From: Rhodospirillaceae bacterium bin65 | GTDB taxonomy: Bacteria; Pseudomonadota; Alphaproteobacteria; Bin65 | Assembly: GCA_002238725.1 (NCBI GenBank) | Contig: MPMX01000031.1 | Location: 1 to 49,654, forward strand | Direction: 5' to 3' | Length of the DNA: 49,654 bases | Part shown: in pieces, positions 16,472-27,041 of the stretch | How positions within the stretch are numbered: the stretch's first letter is position 1 | Layout: each line of letters starts with the position of its first letter | Made by a program: the position numbers and the translations under genes | Notes under the pieces: model-generated | The model's database searches: none | The model's input: the letters and a program-made list of their open reading frames with translations, nothing else | What the model was told of the DNA's origin: nothing

Positions 16472-17502
16472 GCCGCCTGTTCCCTCTTTCCGTCCGCGGC
16501 CCGGTCTCCTGCGGTATCGAGGCCCATCAGGCCGCGGGCATAGTCCTGCGCCGCGAAGGGGCGCATATCGTCGGCTGTTTCGCCGACGCCCACCGCGTGG
16601 ACCGGCAGGCCGAATTTCTCGGCGAGCGACACCACGACCCCGCCGCGCGCCGTGCCGTCAAGCTTGGTGACGATCAGGCCGGTCACTTCCGCCATGTCGC
16701 GGAAGGCCTCGACCTGGCTGTGGGCGTTCTGGCCGACCGTGGCGTCGAGCACCAGCAATACGTCGTGGGGCGCGTTCTCATCGATTTTGCGCAGTACGCG
16801 CACGATCTTCGCCAGTTCGTCCATCAGTTCCTTCTTGTTCTGCAAACGCCCGGCGGTATCGATCAGCAGCAGGTCCCGCCCCTCGTCCCGGGCATGTTTC
16901 AGCGCGTCGAAGGCGAGGCCGGCGGCATCCGCGCCGGGATCGCGCGCCACGATAGCGCTGCCGGTGCGCTCCGCCCAGATCTTGAGCTGGTCTATGGCCG
17001 CCGCCCGGAAGGTGTCGCCCGCCGCCATCGTGACGCTCAGGCCGGCGTCGCGTTGATTCTTGGCAAGCTTGCCGATGGTCGTCGTCTTGCCGCTGCCGTT
17101 GACGCCGACCACCAGCACGACATGGGGCCTGTGCGCCGGGTCGACCGCGAGCGGCCGGGCGACCGGCTCCAGGATGGCGCCGATGTCGGCTGCGAACTCG
17201 GCGCGGATTTCTTCTTCCGACAGTTCCTGGTCGAAGCGGCGTGCGCCCAGTTCGGCGACGAGCCGGGCCGCGGTGGACGGGCCGAGGTCGGCGGTGATCA
17301 GGATGTCTTCCAGGGCTTCCAGCGTGGCGTCGTCGAGCCGCCGCCGTCCGCCGCCGAACAGGCCGCCGATGCCGTCGGCCAGCCGCGACGAGGATTTGCC
17401 CAGACCGTCGCGCAGCCGGGTCAGCCAGCCGCGCTTCGGCGCCGGTTCGCTGTCGCCGCTTGCGGTTTCCGGCGCGTCCTTTCTGCGGCGGAACAGGGCC
17501 AT
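16468..17502 (-). CDS. ftsY: Signal recognition particle receptor FtsY
   Basis: SRP-receptor GTPase of 344 residues that brings ribosome-SRP complexes to SecYEG. It has a short acidic/basic A-domain (about 1-40), an N domain (DDATLEALEDILITADLG), then the G domain with GVNGSGKTTTIGKLAKNQ, AAGDTFRAAAIDQLKIW, LLIDTAGRLQNKKEL and TKLDGTARGGVV. The acidic A-domain of E. coli FtsY is much longer, but short forms are normal in this class. The ATG overlaps the mtaB stop by one base (TGATG). Its partner ffh is encoded divergently 2.4 kb to the right. Confidence 0.96.
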   Translation of the reverse strand: MALFRRRKDAPETASGDSEPAPKRGWLTRLRDGLGKSSSRLADGIGGLFGGGRRRLDDATLEALEDILITADLGPSTAARLVAELGARRFDQELSEEEIRAEFAADIGAILEPVARPLAVDPAHRPHVVLVVGVNGSGKTTTIGKLAKNQRDAGLSVTMAAGDTFRAAAIDQLKIWAERTGSAIVARDPGADAAGLAFDALKHARDEGRDLLLIDTAGRLQNKKELMDELAKIVRVLRKIDENAPHDVLLVLDATVGQNAHSQVEAFRDMAEVTGLIVTKLDGTARGGVVVSLAEKFGLPVHAVGVGETADDMRPFAAQDYARGLMGLDTAGDRAADGKREQAA

Positions 17503-18782
17503 CAGGCCGGCCTTCCCGCCGCCATCGGCACGGCGAGCAACGCGTCTGCGTCCGCGCCGGTTACCCGCATCGGGACGACGCTGCCGGCCGCGCAGCCGCC
17601 GGCAAATGCCGTGCTGTCGAAGCGGACCGCAGCGTAATGCTCGCTCCGGCCCCGGCCCTCGCCCTCGATCAATGCGGCGATTTCGTTCCCGGCCTGTCCG
17701 GCGAGCCAGCGTTGCAAGGCCGCCGCGCCCGCCGCGCGCAGGCGGGCGGCCCGTTCCCTGCGCACCGGCTTCGCCACGGCCGGCATTCTGGCCGCCGGCG
17801 TCCCCGGGCGCTCGGAATAGGGAAAGACATGGAGGAAGGTGAGGCCGCAGTCCCCGACCAGGTCCAGCGACCGTTGGAACATGTCCTCGGTCTCGGTGGG
17901 GAACCCGGCGATCAGGTCGGCGCCGAAGGCGGTATCGGGGCGCACCGCCCGGACCCGCCGGCACAAGTCGATCGCCTGTTGCCGGGTATGCCGCCGCTTC
18001 ATGCGCTTGAGGATCAGGTCGTCGCCGGCCTGCAGGCTGAGATGCAGATGCGGCATCAGCCGCGGCTCCTCCGCGATCAGGCGGAACAGCGTGTCGTCGA
18101 CCTCGGCGCAATCGAGCGAGGTCAGGCGCAAGCGCTCCAGCTCCGGGACGGCGGCGAGCAGCCGCTGCACCATCTGGCCGAGGCCCGGCGATCCCGGCAG
18201 ATCGGCCCCATAGGCGGTGATGTCGACGCCGGTCAGCACGATCTCGCGATAGCCGGTCTCGACCAGCGTTCGCGCCTGCTCGACGATCGGGCCGAGCGCC
18301 GCCGAGCGGCTGTTGCCCCGGCCGTAGGGGATGATGCAGAAGGTGCAGCGGTGGTCGCAGCCGTTCTGGACCTGGACATAGGCCCGGGCCCGGCCGTCGA
18401 AGCCGCCGGCCAGGTGGCTCGCCGTCTCGCGCACCGCCATGATGTCGTTGACCGCCACCGGCGCGTCGTTCGCCGGCAGGAAGCTGGCGGGATCCATCTT
18501 TTCGACGTTGCCGACGACGCGGTCGACTTCCGGCATCGCCGCCCAGGCGGCCGGGTCGATCTGCGCGGCGCAACCGGTCACGACAATCCTTGCATCCGGC
18601 CGCTGCCGCCGCGCCCGCCGCACTGCCTGGCGCGCCTGCCGCTCCGCCTCCGCCGTGACCGCGCAGGTGTTGACGATCACGGCATCGCCCAGCCCGGCCG
18701 CGTGCGCTGCGATAACCCGGGATTCTGCCGCGTTCAACCGGCAGCCGAACGTCACCACCTGCGGCTCGGCGCGTCCCGTCAT
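17502..18782 (-). CDS. mtaB: tRNA (N6-threonylcarbamoyladenosine37) methylthiotransferase MtaB
   Basis: Radical SAM enzyme of 426 residues that converts t6A37 to ms2t6A in ANN-decoding tRNAs. The UPF0004 domain supplies three Cys for the second cluster (FGCRLN, NTCAVT, TGCAAQ). The radical SAM motif CDHRCTFCIIPYGRGNSRS follows, then LTGVDITAYG and HLHLSLQAGDDLILKRMKRR. A TRAM-like C-terminal domain ends the protein. MiaB is the close relative, but the NTCAVTAEAERQARQAVRRA and TGCAAQ variants fit MtaB. The ATG at 18782 overlaps the dapF stop (ATGA). Synteny with dapF and ftsY supports the call. Confidence 0.93.
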   Translation of the reverse strand: MTGRAEPQVVTFGCRLNAAESRVIAAHAAGLGDAVIVNTCAVTAEAERQARQAVRRARRQRPDARIVVTGCAAQIDPAAWAAMPEVDRVVGNVEKMDPASFLPANDAPVAVNDIMAVRETASHLAGGFDGRARAYVQVQNGCDHRCTFCIIPYGRGNSRSAALGPIVEQARTLVETGYREIVLTGVDITAYGADLPGSPGLGQMVQRLLAAVPELERLRLTSLDCAEVDDTLFRLIAEEPRLMPHLHLSLQAGDDLILKRMKRRHTRQQAIDLCRRVRAVRPDTAFGADLIAGFPTETEDMFQRSLDLVGDCGLTFLHVFPYSERPGTPAARMPAVAKPVRRERAARLRAAGAAALQRWLAGQAGNEIAALIEGEGRGRSEHYAAVRFDSTAFAGGCAAGSVVPMRVTGADADALLAVPMAAGRPA

Positions 18783-19648
18783 GCCAGCACGCCGCGGAAG
18801 CTGGTGGCTGTGGGGCCGGACATCAGGACATGGTCGTCTTCGGCCCAGTCGATGAACAGTTCGCCGCCGTCGACCTCGACCGCGACCCTGCGCCCGGTCA
18901 GGCCCCTCCGGACCGCGGCGACTACTGCCGCGCAGGCGCCCGATCCGCAGGCCTGGGTCAGGCCCGCGCCGCGCTCCCACACGCGCAGCCGAAGCCGGTC
19001 GCGGCCCTTGACCTGGGCGACGCCGACATTGGCGCGCTCAGGGAACAGACGGTGATGCTCCAGCCGGGGGCCGATTACGGCGATCGGCACCGCGTCGGCA
19101 TCGTCGACGAAGAAGACGGCGTGAGGGTTGCCCATGCCGATACCGACCGGGTCGCGGAGCGGGCCTTCCGCGATGCCGAGATGCAGCGTGTCCCGGTCTT
19201 CCGAGAGCGGGATTTCGCGCCAGTCCGTTGCCGGCCGGCCCATGTCGACCGCGACGCTGCCGTCGCCGTTGCGCTGGCAGTCAAGCACCCCGGCAATGCT
19301 CTCGAAGGAGATTTCGGTCTTTCCGGTCTCCCCCATCAGCAGCGCGGCCGCACAGCGGGTGCCGTTGCCGCAGGCGCCGGATTCCGAACCGTCGCTGTTC
19401 AGGAAGGCGAGGCCGTAGTCCGCCAGGTCGGCGGGCGGCGGCGTGACGATGACGAGCTGGTCGCAGCCGACGCCGCGATGCCGGTCGGCGATCCGGGCCG
19501 CGGTTCGGGCGCAGGGCGCCGCCGTGCCGTCCCGCAGGTCCAGCACGACGAAGTCGTTGCCGGCGCCGTGCATTTTCACGAACGGAAAGCCGGCCGGCCG
19601 GAAGGTGGGCGCGCGCGGTTCGGCCGGGGCTGGTCGGGTCGGGCTCAT
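18779..19648 (-). CDS. dapF: Diaminopimelate epimerase
   Basis: Interconverts LL- and meso-diaminopimelate for lysine and peptidoglycan synthesis, without cofactor. The catalytic cysteines are C93 in SGACGNGTRC and C234 in TQACGSGACAAV. The fold begins with FVKMHGAGNDFVVLDLRDG. The ATG at 19648 gives 289 residues with about 20 extra Pro-rich residues before the family start; the frame remains open upstream, so a later start cannot be excluded. It heads a minus-strand unit with mtaB, ftsY and yciB. The divergent region to ffh (19649-19902) shows no gene. Confidence 0.94.
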   Translation of the reverse strand: MSPTRPAPAEPRAPTFRPAGFPFVKMHGAGNDFVVLDLRDGTAAPCARTAARIADRHRGVGCDQLVIVTPPPADLADYGLAFLNSDGSESGACGNGTRCAAALLMGETGKTEISFESIAGVLDCQRNGDGSVAVDMGRPATDWREIPLSEDRDTLHLGIAEGPLRDPVGIGMGNPHAVFFVDDADAVPIAVIGPRLEHHRLFPERANVGVAQVKGRDRLRLRVWERGAGLTQACGSGACAAVVAAVRRGLTGRRVAVEVDGGELFIDWAEDDHVLMSGPTATSFRGVLA

Positions 19649-19902
19649 GGCCGGGGAGATATGGTGTTTCCGCCGCCTCTGTCCACGCGGCAGAGTGTTT
19701 GGCGCGGGCCTGCGCGGGGATAGGCGCTCCGCTGCGGCGTTTGCCGGCTTGACCGGCTGCTGCGTCGCCCCTAAATCGCATCCCGAATTCAGCGCCGCAC
19801 CGCCCATGGCGCTCCCGAGGGGGCCCGCCCGTCTGCGAAGGTTCGCACACGGGCGCGTTTTGCATTGGGCGGCACAAAGCGAAAGATACGCCGGACGCAC
19901 CC

Positions 19903-21366
19903 ATGTTCGACAGCCTGACAAGCAGACTGGGCGACGTTTTCGACAAGCTGACCCGTCGCGGGGCGCTTGGAGAATCGGACGTCACAGCCGCGCTGCGCGA
20001 GGTCCGGGTCGCCCTGCTCGAGGCCGATGTCGCGCTGCCGGTGGTCCGCGACTTTATCGACCGGGTCAGGGAGCGCGCGGTCGGCGCCGAAGTCCTGAAA
20101 AGCGTCACGCCCGGCCAGCAGGTCGTCAAGATCGTCAACGACGAACTGATCGAGACCCTGGGCCGCGAAGTCGAGGAGATCGATCTGCGGGCCCAGCCGC
20201 CGGCCGTCATCCTGATCGTCGGTCTCCAGGGCTCGGGCAAAACCACGACAACCGCCAAGATCGGCAAATTCCTGACCGAGAAAGAGCGCAAGCGCGTTCT
20301 GATGGCCTCGCTGGATACGCGCCGGCCGGCCGCGCAGGAGCAGCTGCGGGTGCTTGGCGAGCAGACGCAGGTCGCGACCCTGCCGGTCGTGATGGGCGAG
20401 CCGCCGGCCGCCATCGCCCGGCGCGCCCTCCAGACCGGCAAGCTGGAAGCCTTGGATGTCGTCATTCTCGACACCGCCGGCCGGCTGCATATCGACCGGG
20501 AGCTGATGGACGAGGTCGCCGAAGTCGGCAAGGCGACGAACCCGGTCGAGACCCTGCTGGTCGCCGACGCCATGACCGGCCAGGACGCTGTCACAATCGC
20601 CAAGGCGTTCGACGAGCAGGTCGGCATCACCGGCATCGTGCTGACCCGGATCGACGGCGACGCCCGCGGCGGCGCGGCGCTCTCGATGCGCGCCGTCACC
20701 GGCAAGCCGATCAAGCTGATGGGCACCGGCGAGAAGCTGGACGGGCTGGAGCCCTTCCATCCCGACCGGATCGCGAGCCGCATCCTCGGCATGGGCGATG
20801 TCGTCAGTCTGGTCGAGAAGGCGGCCGAGACGATCGAGCAGGAGGAAGCGGAGAAACTTGCCAGGAAGATTCAGAAGGGCAGCCTGGATCTCGAGGACAT
20901 GCTCGGCCAACTCCGCCAGCTGAATAAGATGGGCGGGCTCGGCTCGCTGATGAACCTGCTGCCCGGCGTCGCCAAGGCGAAGAAGCAGATGGCCGCCGCC
21001 AATGTCGACGAGAAGGCGATCGGCCGGCAGGAAGCCATGATCCTGTCGATGACGGTGAAGGAGCGCCGCGCGCCGCAGATCATTCACGCCTCGCGCAAGA
21101 AGCGCATCGCGGCCGGCTCCGGCGTGACGGTCCAGGACGTCAACAAGCTGCTGAAACAGTGGCAGGAAATGAACAAGGTCATGAAACGGATGAAGAAGAT
21201 GGGAAAGAAGGGCCAGTTGCCCGATCTTTCCCAGCTTCAGGACGGCGCCCTGCCGGGAGACATGCAACTCCCCGGTCTGGGCGGCGGCGGATTGGGCGGC
21301 GGATCGGGCCTGCCCGGCGGCCTCGCCAATCTGCCGCCCGGCTTCGGCAAGCGCCGTATCAAATAG
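19903..21366 (+). CDS. ffh: Signal recognition particle protein Ffh (SRP54)
   Basis: Protein of 487 residues. N domain: [21 protein letters not shown] domain: [54 protein letters not shown] and [14 protein letters not shown]. The Met-rich M domain (about 300-440), with [20 protein letters not shown] and MTVKERR, binds SRP RNA and signal peptides. A Gly-rich C-terminal tail ([20 protein letters not shown]) is common in alphaproteobacteria. The SRP RNA gene was not found nearby. It starts the ffh-rpsP-rimM-trmD-rplS block. Confidence 0.97.
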   Translation: MFDSLTSRLGDVFDKLTRRGALGESDVTAALREVRVALLEADVALPVVRDFIDRVRERAVGAEVLKSVTPGQQVVKIVNDELIETLGREVEEIDLRAQPPAVILIVGLQGSGKTTTTAKIGKFLTEKERKRVLMASLDTRRPAAQEQLRVLGEQTQVATLPVVMGEPPAAIARRALQTGKLEALDVVILDTAGRLHIDRELMDEVAEVGKATNPVETLLVADAMTGQDAVTIAKAFDEQVGITGIVLTRIDGDARGGAALSMRAVTGKPIKLMGTGEKLDGLEPFHPDRIASRILGMGDVVSLVEKAAETIEQEEAEKLARKIQKGSLDLEDMLGQLRQLNKMGGLGSLMNLLPGVAKAKKQMAAANVDEKAIGRQEAMILSMTVKERRAPQIIHASRKKRIAAGSGVTVQDVNKLLKQWQEMNKVMKRMKKMGKKGQLPDLSQLQDGALPGDMQLPGLGGGGLGGGSGLPGGLANLPPGFGKRRIK

Positions 21367-21412
21367 CGTAACACGCTTGAGAACCCCTGAACGGAACCAA
21401 GAGAACCCGCAC

Positions 21413-21889
21413 ATGTCACTACGCATCAGACTGGCCCGGGGCGGGGCGAAAAAGCGCCCCTTCTACCGGATTGTCGTGGCCGATTCGCGGATGCCCCGCG
21501 ATGGCCGCTTCATCGAACGCGTCGGCTCCTACAACCCGATGCTGCCCAAGAACCATCCGGACCGGGTCGTCCTCAAGGAAGAGCGGGTCCGGCACTGGCT
21601 GGGCGTCGGCGCCCTGCCGTCGGACCGCGTGTTGAGATTTCTCGGGACGGCCGGCATGGCGTCCCAGCGCGAGGCGCCGGTCCAGACGAAGAAAAACCTG
21701 CCGGGCGAGAAGACCTTGGAGCGCCGGCGGGAACGCGAAGAGAAGCAAAACGCCGGGGCGAAGGCCGCTGCTGAAGCCGTGGCAGAAACCGAGCCGGAAG
21801 CCGGTCCGGAAGCCGGTCCGGAAGCTGGTCCGGAAGCCGGGACGGAAGCGGCGGCAGAAACAAAGATAGAGGCCGGGGCCGAAGGCTGA
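21413..21889 (+). CDS. rpsP: 30S ribosomal protein S16 with a repetitive acidic tail
   Basis: The conserved S16 core spans about residues 1-80 ([56 protein letters not shown]). S16 stabilises the 30S body during assembly. At 158 residues it is nearly twice the E. coli length. The extension is charged and low-complexity and contains four EAGP/EAGT units encoded by a 12-bp tandem repeat. The ATG at 21413 matches the universal start MSLRIRL. An in-frame upstream codon at 21377 is not supported by the family. Tail copy number may vary between strains. Confidence 0.95.
   Translation: MSLRIRLARGGAKKRPFYRIVVADSRMPRDGRFIERVGSYNPMLPKNHPDRVVLKEERVRHWLGVGALPSDRVLRFLGTAGMASQREAPVQTKKNLPGEKTLERRREREEKQNAGAKAAAEAVAETEPEAGPEAGPEAGPEAGTEAAAETKIEAGAEG
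21797..21844 (+). repeat. 12-bp tandem repeat in the rpsP tail
   Basis: Four units of GAAGCCGGTCCG lie head to tail at 21797-21808, 21809-21820, 21821-21832 and 21833-21844. The third has GCT for GCC and the fourth ends GGGACG. The unit length is a multiple of three, so gain or loss keeps the reading frame and changes only the EAGP count. Confidence 0.85.
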
Positions 21890-21920
21890 CCCGGCGGCAC
21901 TGCCGCCGGTCCGGCCGGTC

Positions 21921-22460
21921 ATGTCGGAGCGCAAGATGGTCTGTATAGGGGCGGTTGCCGGGGCGCACGGTGTGCGCGGCAACGTCAGGATCAAGCCGTT
22001 TACGGACGCGCCGGAGGACGTTGCCGCCTACGGGCCGGTGACCGACGCCGAGGGCGCCCGCGCCTTCGATCTGACGCCGGTCGGCGAAGCCGGCGGGCTG
22101 GTGATCGCCCGGATGAGCGGCGTTTCGGACCGCGACGCGGCCGAGGCGCTCAAGGGCCTTCGGCTCTATGTCCCGCGCGCCCGCCTGCCCGCGCCGGCGC
22201 CGGACGAATTCTACCATGCCGATCTGATCGGTCTCAGGGTTGTCGATACCTCAGGCCGCGATGCCGGTACGGTCAACGCGCTGCACGATTTCGGCGCCGG
22301 CGACCTGATCGAGATCCGCCGGCCTGACGGCCGTCTGGTCCTGTTGCCGTTTACGCGAAGCGCCGTGCCGGCCGTCGATCTGGCGGCTGGCGACGTGACC
22401 GTCGAGGCCGCGCAACTGGCCGCGGCCGAAGCGCTGCCGGGCGCGCAGGACGACCGATGA
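21921..22460 (+). CDS. rimM: Ribosome maturation factor RimM
   Basis: Protein of 179 residues that assists maturation of the 30S head, binding S19. The N-terminal domain shows [20 protein letters not shown], and the PRC-barrel domain begins at [20 protein letters not shown] and includes [27 protein letters not shown] is the usual C-terminal signature. The ATG at 21921 is 31 bases after rpsP, and the stop overlaps the trmD start by four bases (ATGA). The order rpsP-rimM-trmD-rplS is conserved in most bacteria, so function is secure. Confidence 0.95.
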   Translation: MSERKMVCIGAVAGAHGVRGNVRIKPFTDAPEDVAAYGPVTDAEGARAFDLTPVGEAGGLVIARMSGVSDRDAAEALKGLRLYVPRARLPAPAPDEFYHADLIGLRVVDTSGRDAGTVNALHDFGAGDLIEIRRPDGRLVLLPFTRSAVPAVDLAAGDVTVEAAQLAAAEALPGAQDDR

Positions 22461-23188
22461 GCGGCCGGACTGCACCCTGGTCGGCCACCGTGCTGACCCT
22501 GTTCCCGGAAATGTTTCCGGGCAGCCTGGGCCATTCCCTGGCCGGCAAGGCGCTGGCCGAGAGGCTGTGGTCCCTGGAAACCGTGGACATTCGCGAATTT
22601 GCGCGCGACAGGCACGCAACGGTGGACGATACGCCGTTCGGAGGCGGGCCGGGCATGGTGATGCGGGCCGACCTCGTCGATGCTGCGCTGCGTTCGCTGG
22701 ATACCGGGTCGGCAGACGGCCGGCCGCGTATCTTCCTGTCGCCGCGCGGCGCTCCGCTGACCCAGCGGCGCGCGCGCGAACTGGCGGCGGGGCCGGGCGC
22801 GGTCGTCCTGTGCGGCCGCTATGAAGGCGTGGACCAGCGGGCGATCGAGGCCCACGGTCTGGAGGAAGTCAGCATCGGAGACTATGTGCTGTCCGGCGGC
22901 GAGCCGGCGGCGGCGGTGCTGATCGACGCCTGCGTGCGGCTGCTGCCCGGCGTCGTCGGCGATGCCCGGTCGTTGGCGGAGGAAAGTTTTGAGCGGGGCT
23001 TGCTGGAGCATCCCCACTACACCCGGCCGCAGACCTGGAACGGCATGGCCGTGCCGGAGGTGCTGCTGTCCGGACATCACGCGCGAGTCGCCGAATGGCG
23101 CCTGGCGCAGGCAGAGGAAATCACCCGGTTGCGCCGGCCCGACCTGTGGGCCCGATATGCCGGGCAGCGATCGGGGAAAGGCTTGTAG
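22457..23188 (+). CDS. trmD: tRNA (guanine-N1-)-methyltransferase TrmD
   Basis: Methylates G37 of tRNAs using SAM, preventing +1 frameshifting. The protein has 243 residues. The SPOUT trefoil-knot sequences are present: [38 protein letters not shown] and [20 protein letters not shown]. The latter two form the SAM pocket. The C-terminal helical domain with [10 protein letters not shown] binds tRNA. The ATG overlaps the rimM stop (ATGA), so translation is coupled. rplS starts four bases after the trmD stop. Confidence 0.96.
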   Translation: MSGRTAPWSATVLTLFPEMFPGSLGHSLAGKALAERLWSLETVDIREFARDRHATVDDTPFGGGPGMVMRADLVDAALRSLDTGSADGRPRIFLSPRGAPLTQRRARELAAGPGAVVLCGRYEGVDQRAIEAHGLEEVSIGDYVLSGGEPAAAVLIDACVRLLPGVVGDARSLAEESFERGLLEHPHYTRPQTWNGMAVPEVLLSGHHARVAEWRLAQAEEITRLRRPDLWARYAGQRSGKGL

Positions 23189-23192
23189 GTCC

Positions 23193-23726
23193 ATGAACAT
23201 CATTCAGGAAATCGAGCAGGAGCATCTCGCCGGGATTGCCGCGGACAAGGAGATCCCGGACTTCAGCGCCGGCGATACGGTGCGGGTCAACGTCCGGGTC
23301 GTCGAGGGTAGCCGCGAGCGGGTCCAGGCGTTCGAGGGCGTGTGCATCGCGCGCCGCAACGCCGGCCTGAACTCGTCCTTCACCGTGCGCAAGCTGTCCT
23401 ACGGCGAGGGAGTCGAGCGCATCTTCCCGCTTTACAGTCCGAGGGTCGAATCGATCGAGATCATCCGCCGCGGCAAGGTCCGGCGGGCGAAACTCTATTA
23501 TCTGCGCGGACGGACCGGCAAGCGCGCCCGCATCGTCGAGCGCACCACGGGCCGCGGCATGAAGAGGATGGCGGAGGTCGAGGAAAGCGCCGAAAGCGCG
23601 GCAACGGCCGCGCCGGCGCAAGCGCCTGCGGAAGCCATTGTCGAACCGGAGATCGCCGACGAGGCAGTCGCGGCGGACATCGAACCGGCGCCGGCGCCAG
23701 CCGAAACGGCAGAGAAGGAAGACTGA
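23193..23726 (+). CDS. rplS: 50S ribosomal protein L19 with an Ala/Glu/Pro-rich tail
   Basis: The L19 core covers about residues 1-120: [60 protein letters not shown] and [16 protein letters not shown]19 sits at the 30S-50S interface. The remaining 55 or so residues are acidic and Ala/Pro-rich (from [13 protein letters not shown] to the end), absent in E. coli but seen in variable form in other alphaproteobacteria. The 177-residue total is therefore long. The ATG at 23193 lies four bases after the trmD stop, so it depends on coupling. Confidence 0.95.
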   Translation: MNIIQEIEQEHLAGIAADKEIPDFSAGDTVRVNVRVVEGSRERVQAFEGVCIARRNAGLNSSFTVRKLSYGEGVERIFPLYSPRVESIEIIRRGKVRRAKLYYLRGRTGKRARIVERTTGRGMKRMAEVEESAESAATAAPAQAPAEAIVEPEIADEAVAADIEPAPAPAETAEKED

Positions 23727-23774
23727 TTCGCCCCCGCGGGCGCTGGGACGAAAACAGGACACGGAGGGCAAGCG

Positions 23775-25181
<1,407 letters not shown>

Positions 25182-25229
25182 CCTGCGTAGGGATCGAGAG
25201 ACCCGGAACAGAACGACGGGACGTTACCG

Positions 25230-25850
25230 ATGGAAAAGTTCACCACCCTTACCGGCGTTGCCGCGCCGCTGCCGATGGTCAATGTCGATACCGATGCGAT
25301 CATCCCGAAGCAGTATCTGAAGACGATCAAGCGGACCGGCCTGTCGGCCGGCCTGTTTCACGAGATGCGGACCGACAGGAACGGCGTCGTCACCGGCGAC
25401 TTCGTGCTCGACAAGCCGGCTTACCGGGAGGCGAAAATTCTGGTCGCCGGCGAAAATTTCGGCTGCGGTTCGTCGCGCGAGCATGCGCCCTGGGCTCTGC
25501 TCGACGCCGGCATCCGCTGCGTGATCTCGACCAGCTTCGCCGACATTTTTTTCAACAACTGCTTCAAGAACGGCATCCTGCCGGTCACGCTGCCGCAAGA
25601 GGATGTCGACGCCCTGATGGCGGATGCGCAGATGGGCGCCAACGCGACAATGACGGTCGATCTGGAGGCCCAGACGATCGCCCGGCCGAACGGCGAAACC
25701 GTCGCCTTCGAGGTCGAACCCTTCCGCAAGCACTGCCTGCTCAACGGCCTGGACGATATCGGCCTCAGCCTGCAGAAGGCCGCCAGCATCGACAGCTTCG
25801 AAGCCGCCGCGGCCAACGACCGGCCCTGGATGACGCCGGCGGGGGCGTGA
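25230..25850 (+). CDS. leuD: 3-isopropylmalate dehydratase small subunit
   Basis: Protein of 206 residues that forms the swivel domain of isopropylmalate isomerase with LeuC. Signatures: [19 protein letters not shown] near the N-terminus, [20 protein letters not shown] and [19 protein letters not shown]. The length and end ([11 protein letters not shown]) are typical. It follows leuC with a 48-base gap in the same orientation. Sequence after its stop becomes AT-rich and unlike the operon, marking the boundary with the toxin-antitoxin locus. Confidence 0.96.
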   Translation: MEKFTTLTGVAAPLPMVNVDTDAIIPKQYLKTIKRTGLSAGLFHEMRTDRNGVVTGDFVLDKPAYREAKILVAGENFGCGSSREHAPWALLDAGIRCVISTSFADIFFNNCFKNGILPVTLPQEDVDALMADAQMGANATMTVDLEAQTIARPNGETVAFEVEPFRKHCLLNGLDDIGLSLQKAASIDSFEAAAANDRPWMTPAGA

Positions 25851-25907
25851 GGGGCGCGGCGATCTATCTGGAATTGAATTTTTCCAGGAAATGTGCGGTG
25901 AATTACA

Positions 25908-25925
25908 AGTTGTCGATTGACAACT
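25908..25925 (+). promoter_or_regulatory. Palindromic operator and -35 box of the first toxin-antitoxin locus
   Basis: AGTTGTC-GATT-GACAACT is a perfect seven-base inverted repeat. It contains TTGACA (25917-25922), a consensus -35 box, although the -10 about 17 bases later (CATCTG) is weak. It lies 34 bases before the toxin remnant. This placement suits autorepression by the helix-turn-helix antitoxin. The palindrome is seen; the binding protein is inferred. Confidence 0.55.
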
Positions 25926-25959
25926 ATCATCATTGGAACCATCTGTGGCGAGGAATTAG

Positions 25960-26199
25960 CATCCGGACAAGAAAATCGAGGCTGCGCTAAAGAAACTCGA
26001 ATCCGCGGGCTGGGTGGTCGAGGCAGCCAAGGGACGCAGCGCCCATTCTTGGGGATATGTCCTTTGCCCGGCGAATGCGGGAAATGCCTGTCGTTCCGGT
26101 ACATTCTGCCGGATGTCGGTGTGGAGCACGCCGCGCAATCCGCAGGCCCATGCGGACGAACTGCTGAGAAAAGCCAACGGCTGCATCATGCAGGGATGA
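25960..26199 (+). pseudogene. HicA-like toxin remnant lacking a start codon
   Basis: A 79-codon frame begins HPDKKIEAALKKLESAGWVV and continues with AHSWGYVLC, then SVWSTPRNPQAHADELLRKA. It resembles the small partner in a common two-gene module whose core (GWxVxxxKGHAWG) recalls the HicA mRNA-interferase fold. The codon immediately before His is TAG (25957-25959) and no ATG, GTG or TTG lies between that stop and the conserved region. The first GTG (26014) would delete the first helix. A Shine-Dalgarno-like GAGGAATT is still visible at about 25950-25957. The stop overlaps an ATG of the antitoxin frame (ATGA). Either a disabled toxin or a sequencing indel. Confidence 0.6.
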
Positions 26200-26207
26200 T
26201 AACGAAT

Positions 26208-26708
26208 ATGTCTGGAACGACGTTCGAGTTCGATCTGGTCTTTGCGCTTCGGGGAGAGTCCTCGGACGAGGATGCAATCCTCGACGCTCTCTTCGAAGCC
26301 GGATGCGACGACGCGGCGATCGGTCTAGGCTCGCCGGGCTTGATCGGGCTGGGGTTCACGCGCGCCGGCCGTGAGGCCGAGGCAGTGATCTCCGCTACTG
26401 TCGATCAGGTTCTGGGGGCGCTTCCGGATGGGACGGTACTCCGGGAGGTAAGGCCGGATCTTGTCAGCCTTGCCGAGGTGGCCGCGCGGCTGAAAGTGAC
26501 TCGGCAGGCGCTGCAAAAGCGGCCGATGCCGCCGCCGTCTCTGGGTGGGCTGTACCGGGCCTCGGAAATGCCGCCGTACCTGAGCGCAGTCAAAGGTAAG
26601 ATGCGCGACGGATTTTGCGATGCGAGCGCTTGGTTCGCGGCTGCACCGGGGGCCCAGCGCGTGAATGCCAGGATCAGTCTCGCCGAACTTCCGCGGACCG
26701 CGCCCTAG
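26208..26708 (+). CDS. Helix-turn-helix antitoxin-like protein
   Basis: Protein of 166 residues. The N-terminal half (FEFDLVFALRGESSDEDAIL, then LFEAGCDDAAIGLGSPGLIG) is a small alpha/beta domain typical of the antitoxin-like partner in this module. The middle (DLVSLAEVAARLKVTRQALQ) is a helix-turn-helix with an AlpA/MerR flavour. Residues after about 115 (PPSLGGLYRASEMPPYLSAV) extend the usual family length. The ATG at 26208 is chosen; an in-frame ATG at 26196 overlaps the toxin stop and would add four residues. With the partner toxin broken it may now act as an orphan regulator of the palindrome at 25908. Confidence 0.65.
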   Translation: MSGTTFEFDLVFALRGESSDEDAILDALFEAGCDDAAIGLGSPGLIGLGFTRAGREAEAVISATVDQVLGALPDGTVLREVRPDLVSLAEVAARLKVTRQALQKRPMPPPSLGGLYRASEMPPYLSAVKGKMRDGFCDASAWFAAAPGAQRVNARISLAELPRTAP

Positions 26709-26741
26709 ACGGGTCAGGCGCGCCGGCCTTGCCGACGGCCC

Positions 26742-27041
26742 TCACCCCAACACCGCGGCCAGCTTCATGGCGACGCCGATGTCGCCGGTCACCTTGAGCT
26801 TGCCCATCATGAAGGCTGTGGTCGGGTCCAGCTCGCCGGTCGCCATCTCCTTGAAGTCGTCAAGCGACATGGCGATGGTGCAGTCCGCCTCCGCATCGTC
26901 GTTGGAGACGGCATAGGGCTCGCTCGTCCCGTCGAGATAGAGACAGCCGTCATCGCCGAAGTCGAACTTCACCGTGGCGTCGAGGCCGGAAGCGTCGCCG
27001 ATGCTCTCCTGCATCGCTGAGGTGACGTCGGCAAGGCTCAT
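26742..27041 (-). CDS. SCP2 sterol-binding domain protein
   Basis: Protein of 99 residues made of one SCP2 domain, which binds lipids or acyl-CoAs in a hydrophobic tunnel. Typical sequence: ATVKFDFGDDGCLYLDGTSE, CTIAMSLDDFKEMATGELDP and TTAFMMGKLKVTGDIGVAMK. GAGGA lies about ten bases before the ATG at 27041. The frame is open upstream to 27173, but that part has no domain match. A thiolase gene lies upstream on the same strand across a palindromic repeat; animal SCPx fuses these same two domains, so a functional link is plausible. Confidence 0.9.
   Translation of the reverse strand: MSLADVTSAMQESIGDASGLDATVKFDFGDDGCLYLDGTSEPYAVSNDDAEADCTIAMSLDDFKEMATGELDPTTAFMMGKLKVTGDIGVAMKLAAVLG

Noticed and set aside
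19649..19902. SRP RNA gene between dapF and ffh
   Set aside because: The conserved tetraloop stem of 4.5S RNA is not present; only GC-rich sequence and likely promoters are seen.
25851..26195. Upstream in-frame extension of the antitoxin to the TTG at 25917
   Set aside because: It overlaps the toxin frame and the operator and has no family similarity; starts at 26196 or 26208 fit better.
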